DNA of 64,000 bases from UBA2040 sp963977135. Lineage in GTDB: Bacteria; Bacteroidota; Bacteroidia; Flavobacteriales_D; Crocinitomicaceae. Below, one piece after another: positions 51,049-60,677 of this stretch. Below the pieces are notes generated by a model that saw only the letters and a program-made list of their open reading frames with translations, did not search any database and had not been told where the DNA came from. The stretch spans positions 124,001-188,000 of the forward strand of contig CAXBNN010000001.1 in NCBI GenBank assembly GCA_963977135.1, in the 5' to 3' direction. How positions within the stretch are numbered: the first letter of the stretch is position 1; every line of letters begins with the position of its first letter. Both the position numbers and the translations under genes were made by a program.

Positions 51049-53538
51049 TTAAACGATTCCTTTACTGGCCAACAATTCATCTAAGCTAGCTTCATCAGCA
51101 TATAAAACGTCTCGGGCTTTGCTTCCTTGGAAACCACCGATGATTCCGAAAGATTCCAATTGATCAACAATACGACCAGCGCGGTTGTATCCTAATTTTA
51201 ATTTTCGCTGTAGCAAACTGGCTGAACCTTGTTGGTGAAGAACTACGATTCTTGCCGCATCTGCAAACATTGGGTCGAGTTCGTTTGTATCGACTTCTCC
51301 CGCTGATTCACTTCCTTCAGGAACGTATTCAGGTAACATTAAAGCTTCAGGGTAAGCACGTTGTTCGCCAATGAAATTACATATTGCTTCAACTTCTGGT
51401 GTATCAACAAATCCACATTGTAAACGAATAACATCGGCACCGGTTGATACAAGCATATCACCACGACCAATAAGTTGGTCCGCACCAGAGGCATCTAAAA
51501 TGGTTCTAGAATCTATTTTTGATAATACTCTGAAGGCAATACGAGCAGGGAAATTGGCTTTTATCATTCCCGTAATAACGTTAACAGAAGGACGCTGAGT
51601 AGCTACAATTAAGTGAATACCAACAGCACGTGCCAATTGCGCAATACGGGCAATCGGGTGTTCAACTTCTTTTCCGGCTGTCATAATCAAGTCGGCAAAC
51701 TCATCAATTAATACAACGATATAAGGTAAGAATTGATGTCCTTTTTCAGGGTTCAAACGTCTTGCGATGAACTTTGCATTGTATTCCTTAATCGTTCTAG
51801 CAGTTGCCAGTTTTAATAAGTCGTATCGATTATCCATTTCAATACAAAGTGAATTCAAGGTATTGACAACTTTCGAAGTATCTGTAATAATTGCATCTTC
51901 TTCACCCGGTAACTTGGCTAAGAAATGGCGCTCAATTTTATTGAAAAGCGTTAATTCCACTTTTTTAGGATCAATCAATACAAATTTGACTTGAGCCGGA
52001 TGTTTCTTGTAAAGTATAGAAACCAAAATGGCGTTAAGTCCAACGGATTTACCTTGACCGGTGGCACCAGCAACAAGTAAGTGAGGCAATTTCGTTAAAT
52101 CAAAAGTATAGGTCTCGTTCGTAATCGTTTTACCCATTACTACGGGCAATTCCATATCCGAATTCTGGAATTTTTCTGATGCAATTAACGAACGCATACT
52201 CACCATTTCAGGTTTGGAGTTTGGTACCTCAATTCCAATGGTTCCTTTTCCCGGAATTGGAGCGATAATACGAATACCAAGTGCGCTCAAACTCAAAGCA
52301 ATATCATCTTCAAGATTTTTGATCTTAGAAATTCGAACGCCGGGAGCAGGGATAATTTCATATAAAGTAACAGTTGGTCCAACAGTTGCTTTAATTTTTG
52401 CAATGTCAATTTTGTAATGAGAAAGCGTTTCAACAATTTTATTTTTGTTGTCTTCAAGCTCCTGTTTGTTGACGTTGATTGTGCTGTTCCCGAAGTCTTT
52501 TAACAATTCGATAGGAGGAAGAACGTAGCTCGCTAAATCCAATTTTGGGTCATAATCGCCAAATTCTCTTTGAAGGTCGTTGATGTCTTCTTCGGTTAGT
52601 TCCTCATCGTTGTCGTGAACCTCAACTTTCATTTTGTCCTTACCAGAAGACTCAACTTTTGATTCTTGTGGAACTTCAATTTCAAAATCATCATCTTCCG
52701 TTGATTCTTCTTCTGTTTCCTCTTCCTCTTCATCATCTAATGAAATGGCATCTGAAGGATTGTCTTTCTCTATTTGTTCGTCTTTGATGGTGTTGATGAC
52801 GTTCATGTCTGCAAGAGGCACAGCTCCATCGTTGTCATCTTCCTCGACATCGTCACCTTTTCCCCAAAATGCCCATTTGTCCCAAAGCGCCTTGAAATCT
52901 GGATTGAAAAGTAAAGCAACAATAACATAAAGAAGCACTGCCAACAGTAAAAAGCTTCCAAATTTACCTATGCTGAGCGTAAGCCATTCATTGATGAAAT
53001 AACCAAAGCTTCCGCCTAAATAATTTGGAAAAGAAGCAAAATAACCCAGTAAAATTGAACTCCAGATCATGAAAACCATGGATATTAATAATGTTCTTTT
53101 AAGTGGAAGAAGTTTTATATTCACTAAGAGTTTGACGCCATATAAAAATGCGATGAACCCTAATGCAACTGAAGATAATCCGAACCATCGATAATAAAAC
53201 AAGTGGGAGACCCAAGCTCCAAATTTTCCAAGCCAATTCGTAACAGGTGTTTTGTCGTCAGAAAACATATAAGAAAACAAACCTTGATTCATGACCTGAT
53301 CTTGGTCTTCTCGCCAAGTGAATATGTAGGAAATACAAGCTAAGAGTGTGAAAATTGAAAAAAGTATCAGAAAAGCGCCTATGGTATTTCTGGCTTTTTT
53401 CTTTTGAACAGGATTCCCAACTTTATTCAAGCTGCGTCCTTTTTTCGGTTTATCCGTATTCTTTTTGGGCTGTTTTTTAGACTCAGGCTTACTAGCTTTT
53501 TGTATCTTTTCAATAATAATATTGTCTTCCGCCATCAT
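51049..53538 (-). CDS. ftsK: DNA translocase FtsK
   Basis: FtsK moves DNA to complete chromosome separation at the division septum. The 829 aa have a basic N-terminus, four membrane segments (about 48-70, 110-132, 145-167 and 187-213), an acidic linker (about 225-325) and the motor domain. The Walker A VAGATGQGKSVG lies near residue 487, and VLIDEFADLI near 612. A C-terminal winged helix (about 765-829) recognises polar DNA sequences. A minus-strand TATCTTCG about 15 bases upstream may be its promoter. Confidence 0.95.
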   Translation of the reverse strand: MMAEDNIIIEKIQKASKPESKKQPKKNTDKPKKGRSLNKVGNPVQKKKARNTIGAFLILFSIFTLLACISYIFTWREDQDQVMNQGLFSYMFSDDKTPVTNWLGKFGAWVSHLFYYRWFGLSSVALGFIAFLYGVKLLVNIKLLPLKRTLLISMVFMIWSSILLGYFASFPNYLGGSFGYFINEWLTLSIGKFGSFLLLAVLLYVIVALLFNPDFKALWDKWAFWGKGDDVEEDDNDGAVPLADMNVINTIKDEQIEKDNPSDAISLDDEEEEETEEESTEDDDFEIEVPQESKVESSGKDKMKVEVHDNDEELTEEDINDLQREFGDYDPKLDLASYVLPPIELLKDFGNSTINVNKQELEDNKNKIVETLSHYKIDIAKIKATVGPTVTLYEIIPAPGVRISKIKNLEDDIALSLSALGIRIIAPIPGKGTIGIEVPNSKPEMVSMRSLIASEKFQNSDMELPVVMGKTITNETYTFDLTKLPHLLVAGATGQGKSVGLNAILVSILYKKHPAQVKFVLIDPKKVELTLFNKIERHFLAKLPGEEDAIITDTSKVVNTLNSLCIEMDNRYDLLKLATARTIKEYNAKFIARRLNPEKGHQFLPYIVVLIDEFADLIMTAGKEVEHPIARIAQLARAVGIHLIVATQRPSVNVITGMIKANFPARIAFRVLSKIDSRTILDASGADQLIGRGDMLVSTGADVIRLQCGFVDTPEVEAICNFIGEQRAYPEALMLPEYVPEGSESAGEVDTNELDPMFADAARIVVLHQQGSASLLQRKLKLGYNRAGRIVDQLESFGIIGGFQGSKARDVLYADEASLDELLASKGIV

Positions 53539-53616
53539 CTTAGTATATCCAACGAAGATAGTTTAGAATTATTCGCAAAAAGCGGTAAAACTCTACTATA
53601 TATGCACAATGCTATG

Positions 53617-54264
53617 TTAGTTGCTGACCTGTTTTACTTTGTCCAGAAAATCACTTAATGTAATCTTTTCATAATCGGATGGAATGCCGAATAAGTCCTT
53701 TTCAACAGGTATTTCTTCTACAGAAAGGAGGGTATAATGCAAGATTCCGTCAATTGTTCCAACATAAAAATCTGCTGGAAGACCTTTAATTCCTGGGTAA
53801 TAGTCCATCAAATCAGGACGAATGTTTTTGAAATACCATATTTTTCGATTTTCTTTCAAATCCTCACGGTAAACGATAGCCTTTTTTAATATCAATCCAT
53901 TCACTTTTTTCCTGCCGAAGAATTTATATTTTATGTTATAAGGTTCATATTTCGTCGAGTCATCGCTTACGGATGTTTGAATAGCTAATTTTTTTCCTAG
54001 AAAATTCATTAGCAGATAAGATTTTTTCAAACCCATATGTTTGATGCTAACTTGTTGTCCAAGAGCATCATTCATAATTTCCATTCTTGACAAAGTGTCG
54101 TTGGTATAAACGTACATTTCTCTGTCATCAATCAATTGCTGAAGTGCTGTGTCAAGCATAGAAACTTTGTATTTTATTACTCCAGTAAATCCAGATTGAC
54201 CAAAACAATTCGAGCTAAGAATAGAAGTAAAAATTACAAAAAATAGTAAAGTATTGATTTTCAT
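53617..54264 (-). CDS. secreted protein of unknown function, DUF4412-like, 215 aa
   Basis: A signal peptide (MKINTLLFFVIFTSILSSNC, then cleavage after FGQ) precedes a beta-rich chain resembling lipocalin-like carriers. The pattern is GVIKYKVSMLD, then MEIMNDALGQQVSIKHMG, SYLLMNFLGKK and VNGLILKKAIVY. This layout suggests DUF4412-type proteins. LolA is often found beside ftsK in this phylum, but this protein does not look like LolA. I choose the ATG at 54264, since the longer reading begins with TTG. Confidence 0.7.
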   Translation of the reverse strand: MKINTLLFFVIFTSILSSNCFGQSGFTGVIKYKVSMLDTALQQLIDDREMYVYTNDTLSRMEIMNDALGQQVSIKHMGLKKSYLLMNFLGKKLAIQTSVSDDSTKYEPYNIKYKFFGRKKVNGLILKKAIVYREDLKENRKIWYFKNIRPDLMDYYPGIKGLPADFYVGTIDGILHYTLLSVEEIPVEKDLFGIPSDYEKITLSDFLDKVKQVSN

Positions 54265-54352
54265 TTGTTTCGATTTCAATGTTTGAAATATTCTACGAAA
54301 ATAATGAAAAGAAGTTGTTTGGTTACATCGTTAGAAGTTTGGCTGAATATGC

Positions 54353-54360
54353 TACTTTTG
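54353..54360 (+). promoter_or_regulatory. predicted -7 box of the arginase gene, TACTTTTG
   Basis: This exact TAnnTTTG match, followed by CA as elsewhere, lies 20 bases before the start at 54381. Confidence 0.5.
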
Positions 54361-54380
54361 CAGGTAAATCATGAGCAATT

Positions 54381-55334
54381 ATGGGAAAAAAGGTAAAGAT
54401 TCTGTTAAATACTTCGGAAATAACAGCAGGCACAAGAGGTTCATCACTTGGTCCTGAAGCGATTATGACGGCTGCTCGAGACTTAAATGATACATTCTTT
54501 TCTGATTATCCTCCATTCAAAATTAAAAATGAGAATCAGTTTTTAGATTTTCCTGCAAAGTTTCCTTATGCTAAGAGAATTGAAGGTTATGCCTTAGTTT
54601 TTGATTATGTGATGGACGGAATGAAAACCGTTTTTAATAACAATGAATTTCCAGTTTTAATTTCAGCCGATCATGGTTCTGCAGCGGCAACAATAGCTGC
54701 GATTAAAGAAAATTATGCAGGAAAAAGATTAGGTGTCGTTTGGATTGATGCTCACGGAGATTTACATACGCCTTACACAACACCTTCTGGCAATATACAC
54801 GGAATGCCCTTGGCAATTGCGTTGAATGAAGATAATTTAAAATACAAGATAAATGAAGTCGGTCCTGAAGCGAAAGCAATTTGGGAAAGTCTTCAAGACA
54901 AAGGAGGGAAAGGAGCGAAATTTTCATCAAACGATTTGTTTTTTATCGGCGTTAGAGATACAGAAGAGCAAGAAGAGCATTTGATGGCGGAACATGCGAT
55001 TCGTAATTATACGGTTGCCGAACTTCGTGAAAAGAAATGGTCGGCCTTGGCAGAGGAATTCCAAAAATGGATAGATGAATTGGATATTTTATACATTTCT
55101 TTTGATGTAGATTCAATGGATCCAGATATAACTTCATACGGAACGGGAACACCTGTGAAAGATGGAATTACGCCAGAGGAAGCACATGAAATGTTGACTT
55201 TCTTTGCTAAGCAAGAAAAATTATGTTGTCTAGAATTTGTGGAAGTTAATCCATGCTTGGACGATAAAAAGAATAAAATGGCTGAAGTGACTTTTCAATT
55301 GGTCAAATCAGCAGTGAACACGATTACAAAATAG
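54381..55334 (+). CDS. rocF: arginase
   Basis: Arginase cleaves arginine to ornithine and urea. The manganese-binding motifs appear in order: SADHGSAAAT (near 94), VVWIDAHGDLHTP (near 120) and SFDVDSMDPDIT (near 240). The TPSGNIHGMP segment near 134 is the form found in true arginases rather than agmatinases, and EVNPCLD near 296 is also conserved. The 317 aa match the family. It stands 12 bases before argS, so the message encodes both an arginine-degrading enzyme and the arginine-tRNA synthetase. Confidence 0.9.
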   Translation: MGKKVKILLNTSEITAGTRGSSLGPEAIMTAARDLNDTFFSDYPPFKIKNENQFLDFPAKFPYAKRIEGYALVFDYVMDGMKTVFNNNEFPVLISADHGSAAATIAAIKENYAGKRLGVVWIDAHGDLHTPYTTPSGNIHGMPLAIALNEDNLKYKINEVGPEAKAIWESLQDKGGKGAKFSSNDLFFIGVRDTEEQEEHLMAEHAIRNYTVAELREKKWSALAEEFQKWIDELDILYISFDVDSMDPDITSYGTGTPVKDGITPEEAHEMLTFFAKQEKLCCLEFVEVNPCLDDKKNKMAEVTFQLVKSAVNTITK

Positions 55335-55346
55335 GCGATACGCAAA

Positions 55347-57239
55347 ATGGAAAATCAAATAAAAAATCTTCTTTTAGAAAATCAAGTTGAAATTTTTGGG
55401 ACTCAAATCGATGAAAATTGGATACAATTTCAAAAAACGAGAAAAGAGCTCAACGGAGATTTGACTTTGGTTTTGTTTCCATTTGTTAAAGCCTTGAAAA
55501 CTTCACCTCAAGCTGTTGGAGATAAAATATCGGCTTTAATTACGCAACTTTCTGATGTTGATTCTTGTGAGGTGGTTGGTGGATTTTTGAATATTTCAGC
55601 TAGTTCAAATTACTGGATGAATGCCTTGACGGAGATAAATTCAATAAAGAATTTTGGATTTCAAGAGCCTAAATCCAAAGGTGCGATTATGGTGGAATAT
55701 AGTTCGCCAAACACGAATAAACCTTTGCATTTAGGTCACATGCGAAATATTTTCTTGGGCTATTCGGTCTCAGAATTATTGAAAGCTGCTGGACACGATG
55801 TAATTAAAACGCAAATCGTAAATGACCGTGGAATTCACATTTGCAAAAGTATGTTGGCTTGGGAGAAATTTTCTCCACGTAACGAAAAAGGTGAACAAGA
55901 AACACCTGCCAATACAGGAATGAAAGGCGATAAGTTGGTCGGAAAATACTATGTAGAATTCGACAAGAACTTTGTTGCTGAAGCGAAAAGCATAATTGCC
56001 GATTGGGAAAAAGGAAATTTTGATGGTTTTTCAGAAGACATTAAAAATGAATTTCTTCGTCTCGAATCCTCGAAAGAAGGTAAGGAAGAAAAAGCTGTTA
56101 AAGGTATTGCAGATAAAATTTTAGACTTGTCCAAAAACCAAACTTCACTTTTGCTCGAAGCCAAGGAAATGTTGGTGAAATGGGAAGCGAAAGATCCACA
56201 AACGTACTTGTTGTGGTCGACCATGAACAGTTGGGTTTATGAAGGTTTTGCGAAGACTTACGCCAAAATGCAAGTTGATTTCGATAAAATCTATTACGAA
56301 TCAGATACGTATATTATTGGTAAAGATTTGGTTATTGAAGGTTTACAAAAAGGACTGTTCACCAAACGTGACGATGGCTCAATCTGGGTTGATTTAACTG
56401 CAGATGGATTAGATGAAAAATTGTTGCTTCGTTCGGATGGGACAGCTGTTTATATGACACAAGATATGGGAACGGCATTCGATCGTTACCACGACTATCC
56501 GAATTTGACAGGAATGGTTTATACCGTTGGAAACGAACAAGATTACCATTTTCAAGTCTTGTTTTTGATTTTGAAAAAACTAGGCTACGCTTGGGCAGAA
56601 AATTGCAAGCACTTAAGCTATGGAATGGTTGATTTACCATCAGGTAAAATGAAATCTCGTGAAGGAACAGTTGTCGATGCCGATGACTTGATGGAAGAAA
56701 TCGTTGGTAAAGCGAAAGAAGCGACTTTGGATCGTGGTCACATCGAGGGTATGACTCCAGCAGAAGTTGATGAATTGTGCAACACAATCGGGATGGGTGG
56801 CTTGAAATATTATTTATTAAAAGTAGATCCTAAAAAACGAATGTTGTTTGATCCGGAAGAATCGATTGAGTTGAATGGAAATACTGGACCATTCATCCAA
56901 TATGCTTATGCCCGAATTCAATCACTAGTTCAAAAAGGAGAAATTAAAGATTTGAATCAAACAACAGCTTTTTTACCAGAAGAAATTGAGGTAATTAAAT
57001 TGATGAATGAGGCTCCTAAAGTAATTCAAGAAGCGGCGGACAACTTGTCTCCAGCTGTGTTGGCAAATTACATGTACGAATTGGTGAAAAGCTTTAACCA
57101 TTTCTATCAAAACGTTTCCATCTTCAATGAAGACAATCTTGAATTGCAAAATATGCGTTTGATATTGGCTAGAAATGTTGGAGAGATTGTTCATGATTTC
57201 TGTGCAATGTTAGGGATTTCAGTTCCTGAGAAGATGTAG
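55347..57239 (+). CDS. argS: arginyl-tRNA synthetase
   Basis: This class I synthetase attaches arginine to its tRNA. The 630 aa contain the N-terminal tRNA D-loop-binding domain (about 1-100). The class I signature appears as NTNKPLHLGHMRN (near 130), and the KMSKS-like loop as GKMKSREGT (near 432). The C-terminal anticodon-binding DALR domain (about 515-630) ends in the AMLGISVPEKM tail. The gene starts 12 bases after the arginase stop. Confidence 0.96.
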   Translation: MENQIKNLLLENQVEIFGTQIDENWIQFQKTRKELNGDLTLVLFPFVKALKTSPQAVGDKISALITQLSDVDSCEVVGGFLNISASSNYWMNALTEINSIKNFGFQEPKSKGAIMVEYSSPNTNKPLHLGHMRNIFLGYSVSELLKAAGHDVIKTQIVNDRGIHICKSMLAWEKFSPRNEKGEQETPANTGMKGDKLVGKYYVEFDKNFVAEAKSIIADWEKGNFDGFSEDIKNEFLRLESSKEGKEEKAVKGIADKILDLSKNQTSLLLEAKEMLVKWEAKDPQTYLLWSTMNSWVYEGFAKTYAKMQVDFDKIYYESDTYIIGKDLVIEGLQKGLFTKRDDGSIWVDLTADGLDEKLLLRSDGTAVYMTQDMGTAFDRYHDYPNLTGMVYTVGNEQDYHFQVLFLILKKLGYAWAENCKHLSYGMVDLPSGKMKSREGTVVDADDLMEEIVGKAKEATLDRGHIEGMTPAEVDELCNTIGMGGLKYYLLKVDPKKRMLFDPEESIELNGNTGPFIQYAYARIQSLVQKGEIKDLNQTTAFLPEEIEVIKLMNEAPKVIQEAADNLSPAVLANYMYELVKSFNHFYQNVSIFNEDNLELQNMRLILARNVGEIVHDFCAMLGISVPEKM

Positions 57240-57593
57240 GTTTCTTTTTGACTGTCGACTGTTTGCCATTGACTATATATAGTTGGCTATTGACCCATTT
57301 CCATTGATTTTTAAAGATATAATTTCTTGTTCGTAAATTTGGGAATTAGCGAATTTGCAAATTTGGATATTTGCGAATTGGTCAATTGCCCAACATCATT
57401 TTCAATTGAATTTGAAATGTAGAAGATGATCTTACCAGAAAATTAGCTGCCACCACCTGATTTAAAAATATATAGTTAATGTTCGTAAATTTGGGAATTC
57501 GCGAATTTTCGAATTGGTAATATCGCCAACAACATTTGATTTTCATTTAATTAGAAATATCGTTTACCTAACCCAATCAATTCTTGTCAAATT
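57240..57593. repeat. 354-base AT-rich intergenic region with direct repeats
   Basis: A 20-bp exact direct repeat occurs at 57328-57347 and 57480-57499, and the match continues imperfectly for about ten more bases. Both copies lead into GCGAATT words. Short TTGACTGTCGACTG-like and TTGACTATATATAG-like palindromic words occur at the start. No gene is seen. It separates argS from the convergent M1 peptidase gene. Confidence 0.75.
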
Positions 57594-60575
57594 TTAAAAC
57601 AAATTCCTCAACTGAAACGGATGCGTGAGCATATTCAAGTTAACGGTAACCCGTATCTTATTTAAATAATTCTGAGAAGAGTAACTAGCCATTAGATTCT
57701 CACTCATCAATACAGGGAAGTGGATTTGAAATAATTTGCGAATTCTAATTCCTACACCAAGATTCCAAACACTTTCCATCGTTCCATTATTTGAGAATGC
57801 TCCTGCATCAGCGAAAATTCCGAAAATAGGCAATGGTAATTCTAAATATAGATTAGCGGTCGTCATCCAGTCTGAAGCATTTCCAAAAGATGCGGTAGAG
57901 CGGAAACCTCCCATGTTGTCAGCTCGCATTGTATTATAGATTGAGCCCGTTCCTGGGATTCTATTGAAGAATAAATCATCAAAGAATAAATCTTGAACGC
58001 CATTATTTCCTGATAAAGCGAATTTCGTATTGTCAAACTCAGATGGATCACTTTTAATCGACCAGATTTTCCCTCCAAAAACACGAAGTTCAACCCATTT
58101 TTCTGATTTCTTTTTCAAATATCTGAATCGATACGTTGAGGTAAACATGCTACGTGTCGCCTCTGTGAGAAGTTTAGTATTTTGGTAATAATCCGTTTTC
58201 AAATGTGTTTCCCATTCGTGGTCAGCGCGATCATAGTTAAGCATATAATCGATATACCCTCCAACAGAAGTTTGCTCTCGGCTAGTCAAAACATCTTGTC
58301 GAACAACTGTTTTTACCAATATTTCATTCGACCAAGGTTTGAAAGCATTTCTATTGCCCAATTTCATTCGCAAGTAAGGAGTTATAGCATAGTAATAATC
58401 TACGTTTCCACGATTGATATTGTCCATTTTGAAACTTCTACCTGAAATTCCAAGTTTTGTTTGTTTCACTAAGTTTTTTGGCAGAAATGTATAACTAAGA
58501 TCTGCAATACCCGAAACCATTTGACGACCAAATGAATACATTGGAGCAACATAGAACTGAACTGGATTTGCTGGAATTCCTATATTGTGAATTGCCAGTC
58601 CTAACATAAACTGATCAGCTGTATTGAAACCAAAAACGGGCGACCAAAACAAATTAGTAGAATTTGGTTCATTGTCTCCGGCTAAGAATTCCAATTTCAT
58701 TGGTTCGCACTTATTGAAAAGTTTACCAGATGTCCATGTGTTGTTACTTCGATTAATCTCTGGAATATTATTTAAAGAATCAATTTGAACTTTGCTTACT
58801 TCATAATCAGTAATGATTTCATGTTTTCTTTCAGTATCATTTTCTATCCATTGGGTAGTTTCTCCTCCGCCAACTTTACTCATGGCAACAGGAATTGGTC
58901 CATTTACTTGTCCCACATTTTTAATCGTTATTTCCGCTTTACCATTTTTGGATTTCACGTTTTTCACTTTGTAATCGATGTGGTTGGTTGTTTGAATCAA
59001 ATCTGTAAAGAACCAATCCAATTTTTTCCCAGTTTTTTCCTCAAAAATGGCTTTCAAATCTTCAGGCTGAGGATGACGGAATTTCCATTTTTCGAAGTAT
59101 GCCGACATACATTCGTCAAATAGTTCATCGCCCAAATAGCTCTTCAAATAATGAAAGATTAAGCCTGTTTTTTGATACATTATCAGTCCGTAATTCAAAC
59201 TATAGAAATCTTGGCTTTTGGTTTCAATTGGTTGATCTTCTCCAAATCTTGTGATTAATTGAAATTGAAAATCTGCTTGATCATGGTAATCCAATTCGTT
59301 GAAGTGCATTTTTCCGTTAAGTACCATATCACTAAGGCGTGTATTTCCTGGATATTTGGTCTGGATATAGCGAATTTCATTTAAGGTATTCAATCCTTCA
59401 TCCATCCAACCATGATCGCGTTCGTTTGAACCTAAAATTCCATAAAACCAGTTATGACCAACCTCGTGAACAATTACTATTTCTAACTCTTCAGCAGAAG
59501 AAGCATTTCCAATGACCGTAATATTTGGGTATTCCATTCCACCACCTGCACTGATTGTTCCGTCTACTGCAGTAACATGATTATATGGGTAATCACCATT
59601 CCAAAGTGAATAGTAGTAAGTTCCATCTTTCAGATATTCAGAAGCATTTTTCCAAAGATTTGCATTTTTTGGGGTAAACATGGCCCATGTTGTTACTTTG
59701 CGCTTGGAATGAGGTAATTCGACTTCATCTTTTAATACATAGTAGCGTTTGTCGGCAAACCAAGCGAAGTCATGAACTTTGGATTGAGTATATCGAATGG
59801 TTTTAATTTTTTCAGAAGAAGCTGGAAACTCATCGAATTTAACCCTTTTGAGTTCATTTTTATCAAGGAATAATTTCGTTTCTTCAACTTTACTATTTAA
59901 GAATTCAATTTCACTATCATTCTGAAGGTCACCTGTTGCTCCAACGACATAATTTTCCGGAAGAGTAATTGAGACGTCAAAACTGCCATATTCTGAATAA
60001 AATTCACCTTGACTCAAATAGGGAATAGGGTGCCAACCATTTTTGTCATAAACAGCAGGTTTTGGATACCATTGTGTTATTTGATAGGACTGACCTACGT
60101 GGCCTAGGCGTGAAATGCGACCCGAAGGAATTTTTACTTGAAAAGGTGTTGTAATTTTAATTCGAGCTCCAGATTGTAGTGGGGTTGTCAAATAGATCTT
60201 TGCAATATCAATGTTCTGTGGATCAAATTCCCATTTAACGATTTTTCCATCTACCATGAAATTGAGTTGGTCAATACAACCTTTGGAAGATTCGCCTTCA
60301 AAACGAAGTATATCATTGCCTTCCTGATAAATTTGTTTGGCTAGAGCCGTTTTATCACTGCTGTATGCGTTTGGCCATAGATGAATATAAATAAAGGTCA
60401 GTGCATCTGGACTGTTATTTATGTATTCCATTTCAATTTGTCCATCAAGAAAATGGTCAATATCATTCAATTGTACATCGATTTTGTAGTTTACCGTTTG
60501 TTGCCAGTCGTTTTGTGAGAATGAAGTAAATGCAGTAAGAATCGAGTAGGATAAAACGAAAAAAGTAAATTTCAT
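57594..60575 (-). CDS. M1 family metallopeptidase with C-terminal barrel-like extension, 993 aa
   Basis: A signal peptide (about 1-21) is followed by an M1 aminopeptidase core. The substrate-binding GGGMEYPN lies near residue 345 and the zinc site HEVGHNWF near 368, with the third ligand in GWMDEGLNTLNE near 388. From about residue 640 on, the chain no longer resembles M1 peptidases. It alternates strands like an outer-membrane barrel (FSWSPVFGFNTAD-like segments, GISGRSFKMD, and SYTFLPKN), ending in QLRNLF. The enzyme may thus be anchored in the outer membrane by its own barrel. Confidence 0.88.
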   Translation of the reverse strand: MKFTFFVLSYSILTAFTSFSQNDWQQTVNYKIDVQLNDIDHFLDGQIEMEYINNSPDALTFIYIHLWPNAYSSDKTALAKQIYQEGNDILRFEGESSKGCIDQLNFMVDGKIVKWEFDPQNIDIAKIYLTTPLQSGARIKITTPFQVKIPSGRISRLGHVGQSYQITQWYPKPAVYDKNGWHPIPYLSQGEFYSEYGSFDVSITLPENYVVGATGDLQNDSEIEFLNSKVEETKLFLDKNELKRVKFDEFPASSEKIKTIRYTQSKVHDFAWFADKRYYVLKDEVELPHSKRKVTTWAMFTPKNANLWKNASEYLKDGTYYYSLWNGDYPYNHVTAVDGTISAGGGMEYPNITVIGNASSAEELEIVIVHEVGHNWFYGILGSNERDHGWMDEGLNTLNEIRYIQTKYPGNTRLSDMVLNGKMHFNELDYHDQADFQFQLITRFGEDQPIETKSQDFYSLNYGLIMYQKTGLIFHYLKSYLGDELFDECMSAYFEKWKFRHPQPEDLKAIFEEKTGKKLDWFFTDLIQTTNHIDYKVKNVKSKNGKAEITIKNVGQVNGPIPVAMSKVGGGETTQWIENDTERKHEIITDYEVSKVQIDSLNNIPEINRSNNTWTSGKLFNKCEPMKLEFLAGDNEPNSTNLFWSPVFGFNTADQFMLGLAIHNIGIPANPVQFYVAPMYSFGRQMVSGIADLSYTFLPKNLVKQTKLGISGRSFKMDNINRGNVDYYYAITPYLRMKLGNRNAFKPWSNEILVKTVVRQDVLTSREQTSVGGYIDYMLNYDRADHEWETHLKTDYYQNTKLLTEATRSMFTSTYRFRYLKKKSEKWVELRVFGGKIWSIKSDPSEFDNTKFALSGNNGVQDLFFDDLFFNRIPGTGSIYNTMRADNMGGFRSTASFGNASDWMTTANLYLELPLPIFGIFADAGAFSNNGTMESVWNLGVGIRIRKLFQIHFPVLMSENLMASYSSQNYLNKIRVTVNLNMLTHPFQLRNLF

Positions 60576-60594
60576 ATAGATAATTATTGAACTA

Positions 60595-60627
60595 CAAAAA
60601 TAGGAGAATTCTAAACTTATTAATCAA
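60595..60627 (-). promoter_or_regulatory. predicted promoter of the M1 peptidase gene
   Basis: On the minus strand a TTG (60625-60627) and TATTTTTG (60595-60602) are separated by 22 bases, close to the Bacteroidetes promoter layout. The ATG lies 19 bases downstream. The -33 part overlaps the terminator of the preceding gene. Confidence 0.5.
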
Positions 60628-60658
60628 AAAAAAGTCGCCCCAAAATTGGAACGACTTT
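60625..60658 (-). terminator. rho-independent terminator of the type IX cargo gene
   Basis: An 11-base stem (60631-60641 with 60648-60658, two G-T wobbles) is followed on the minus strand by a T run. It lies 19 bases after the stop of the cargo gene. Confidence 0.85.
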
Positions 60659-60677
60659 TACTAAAATATGTATTAAT

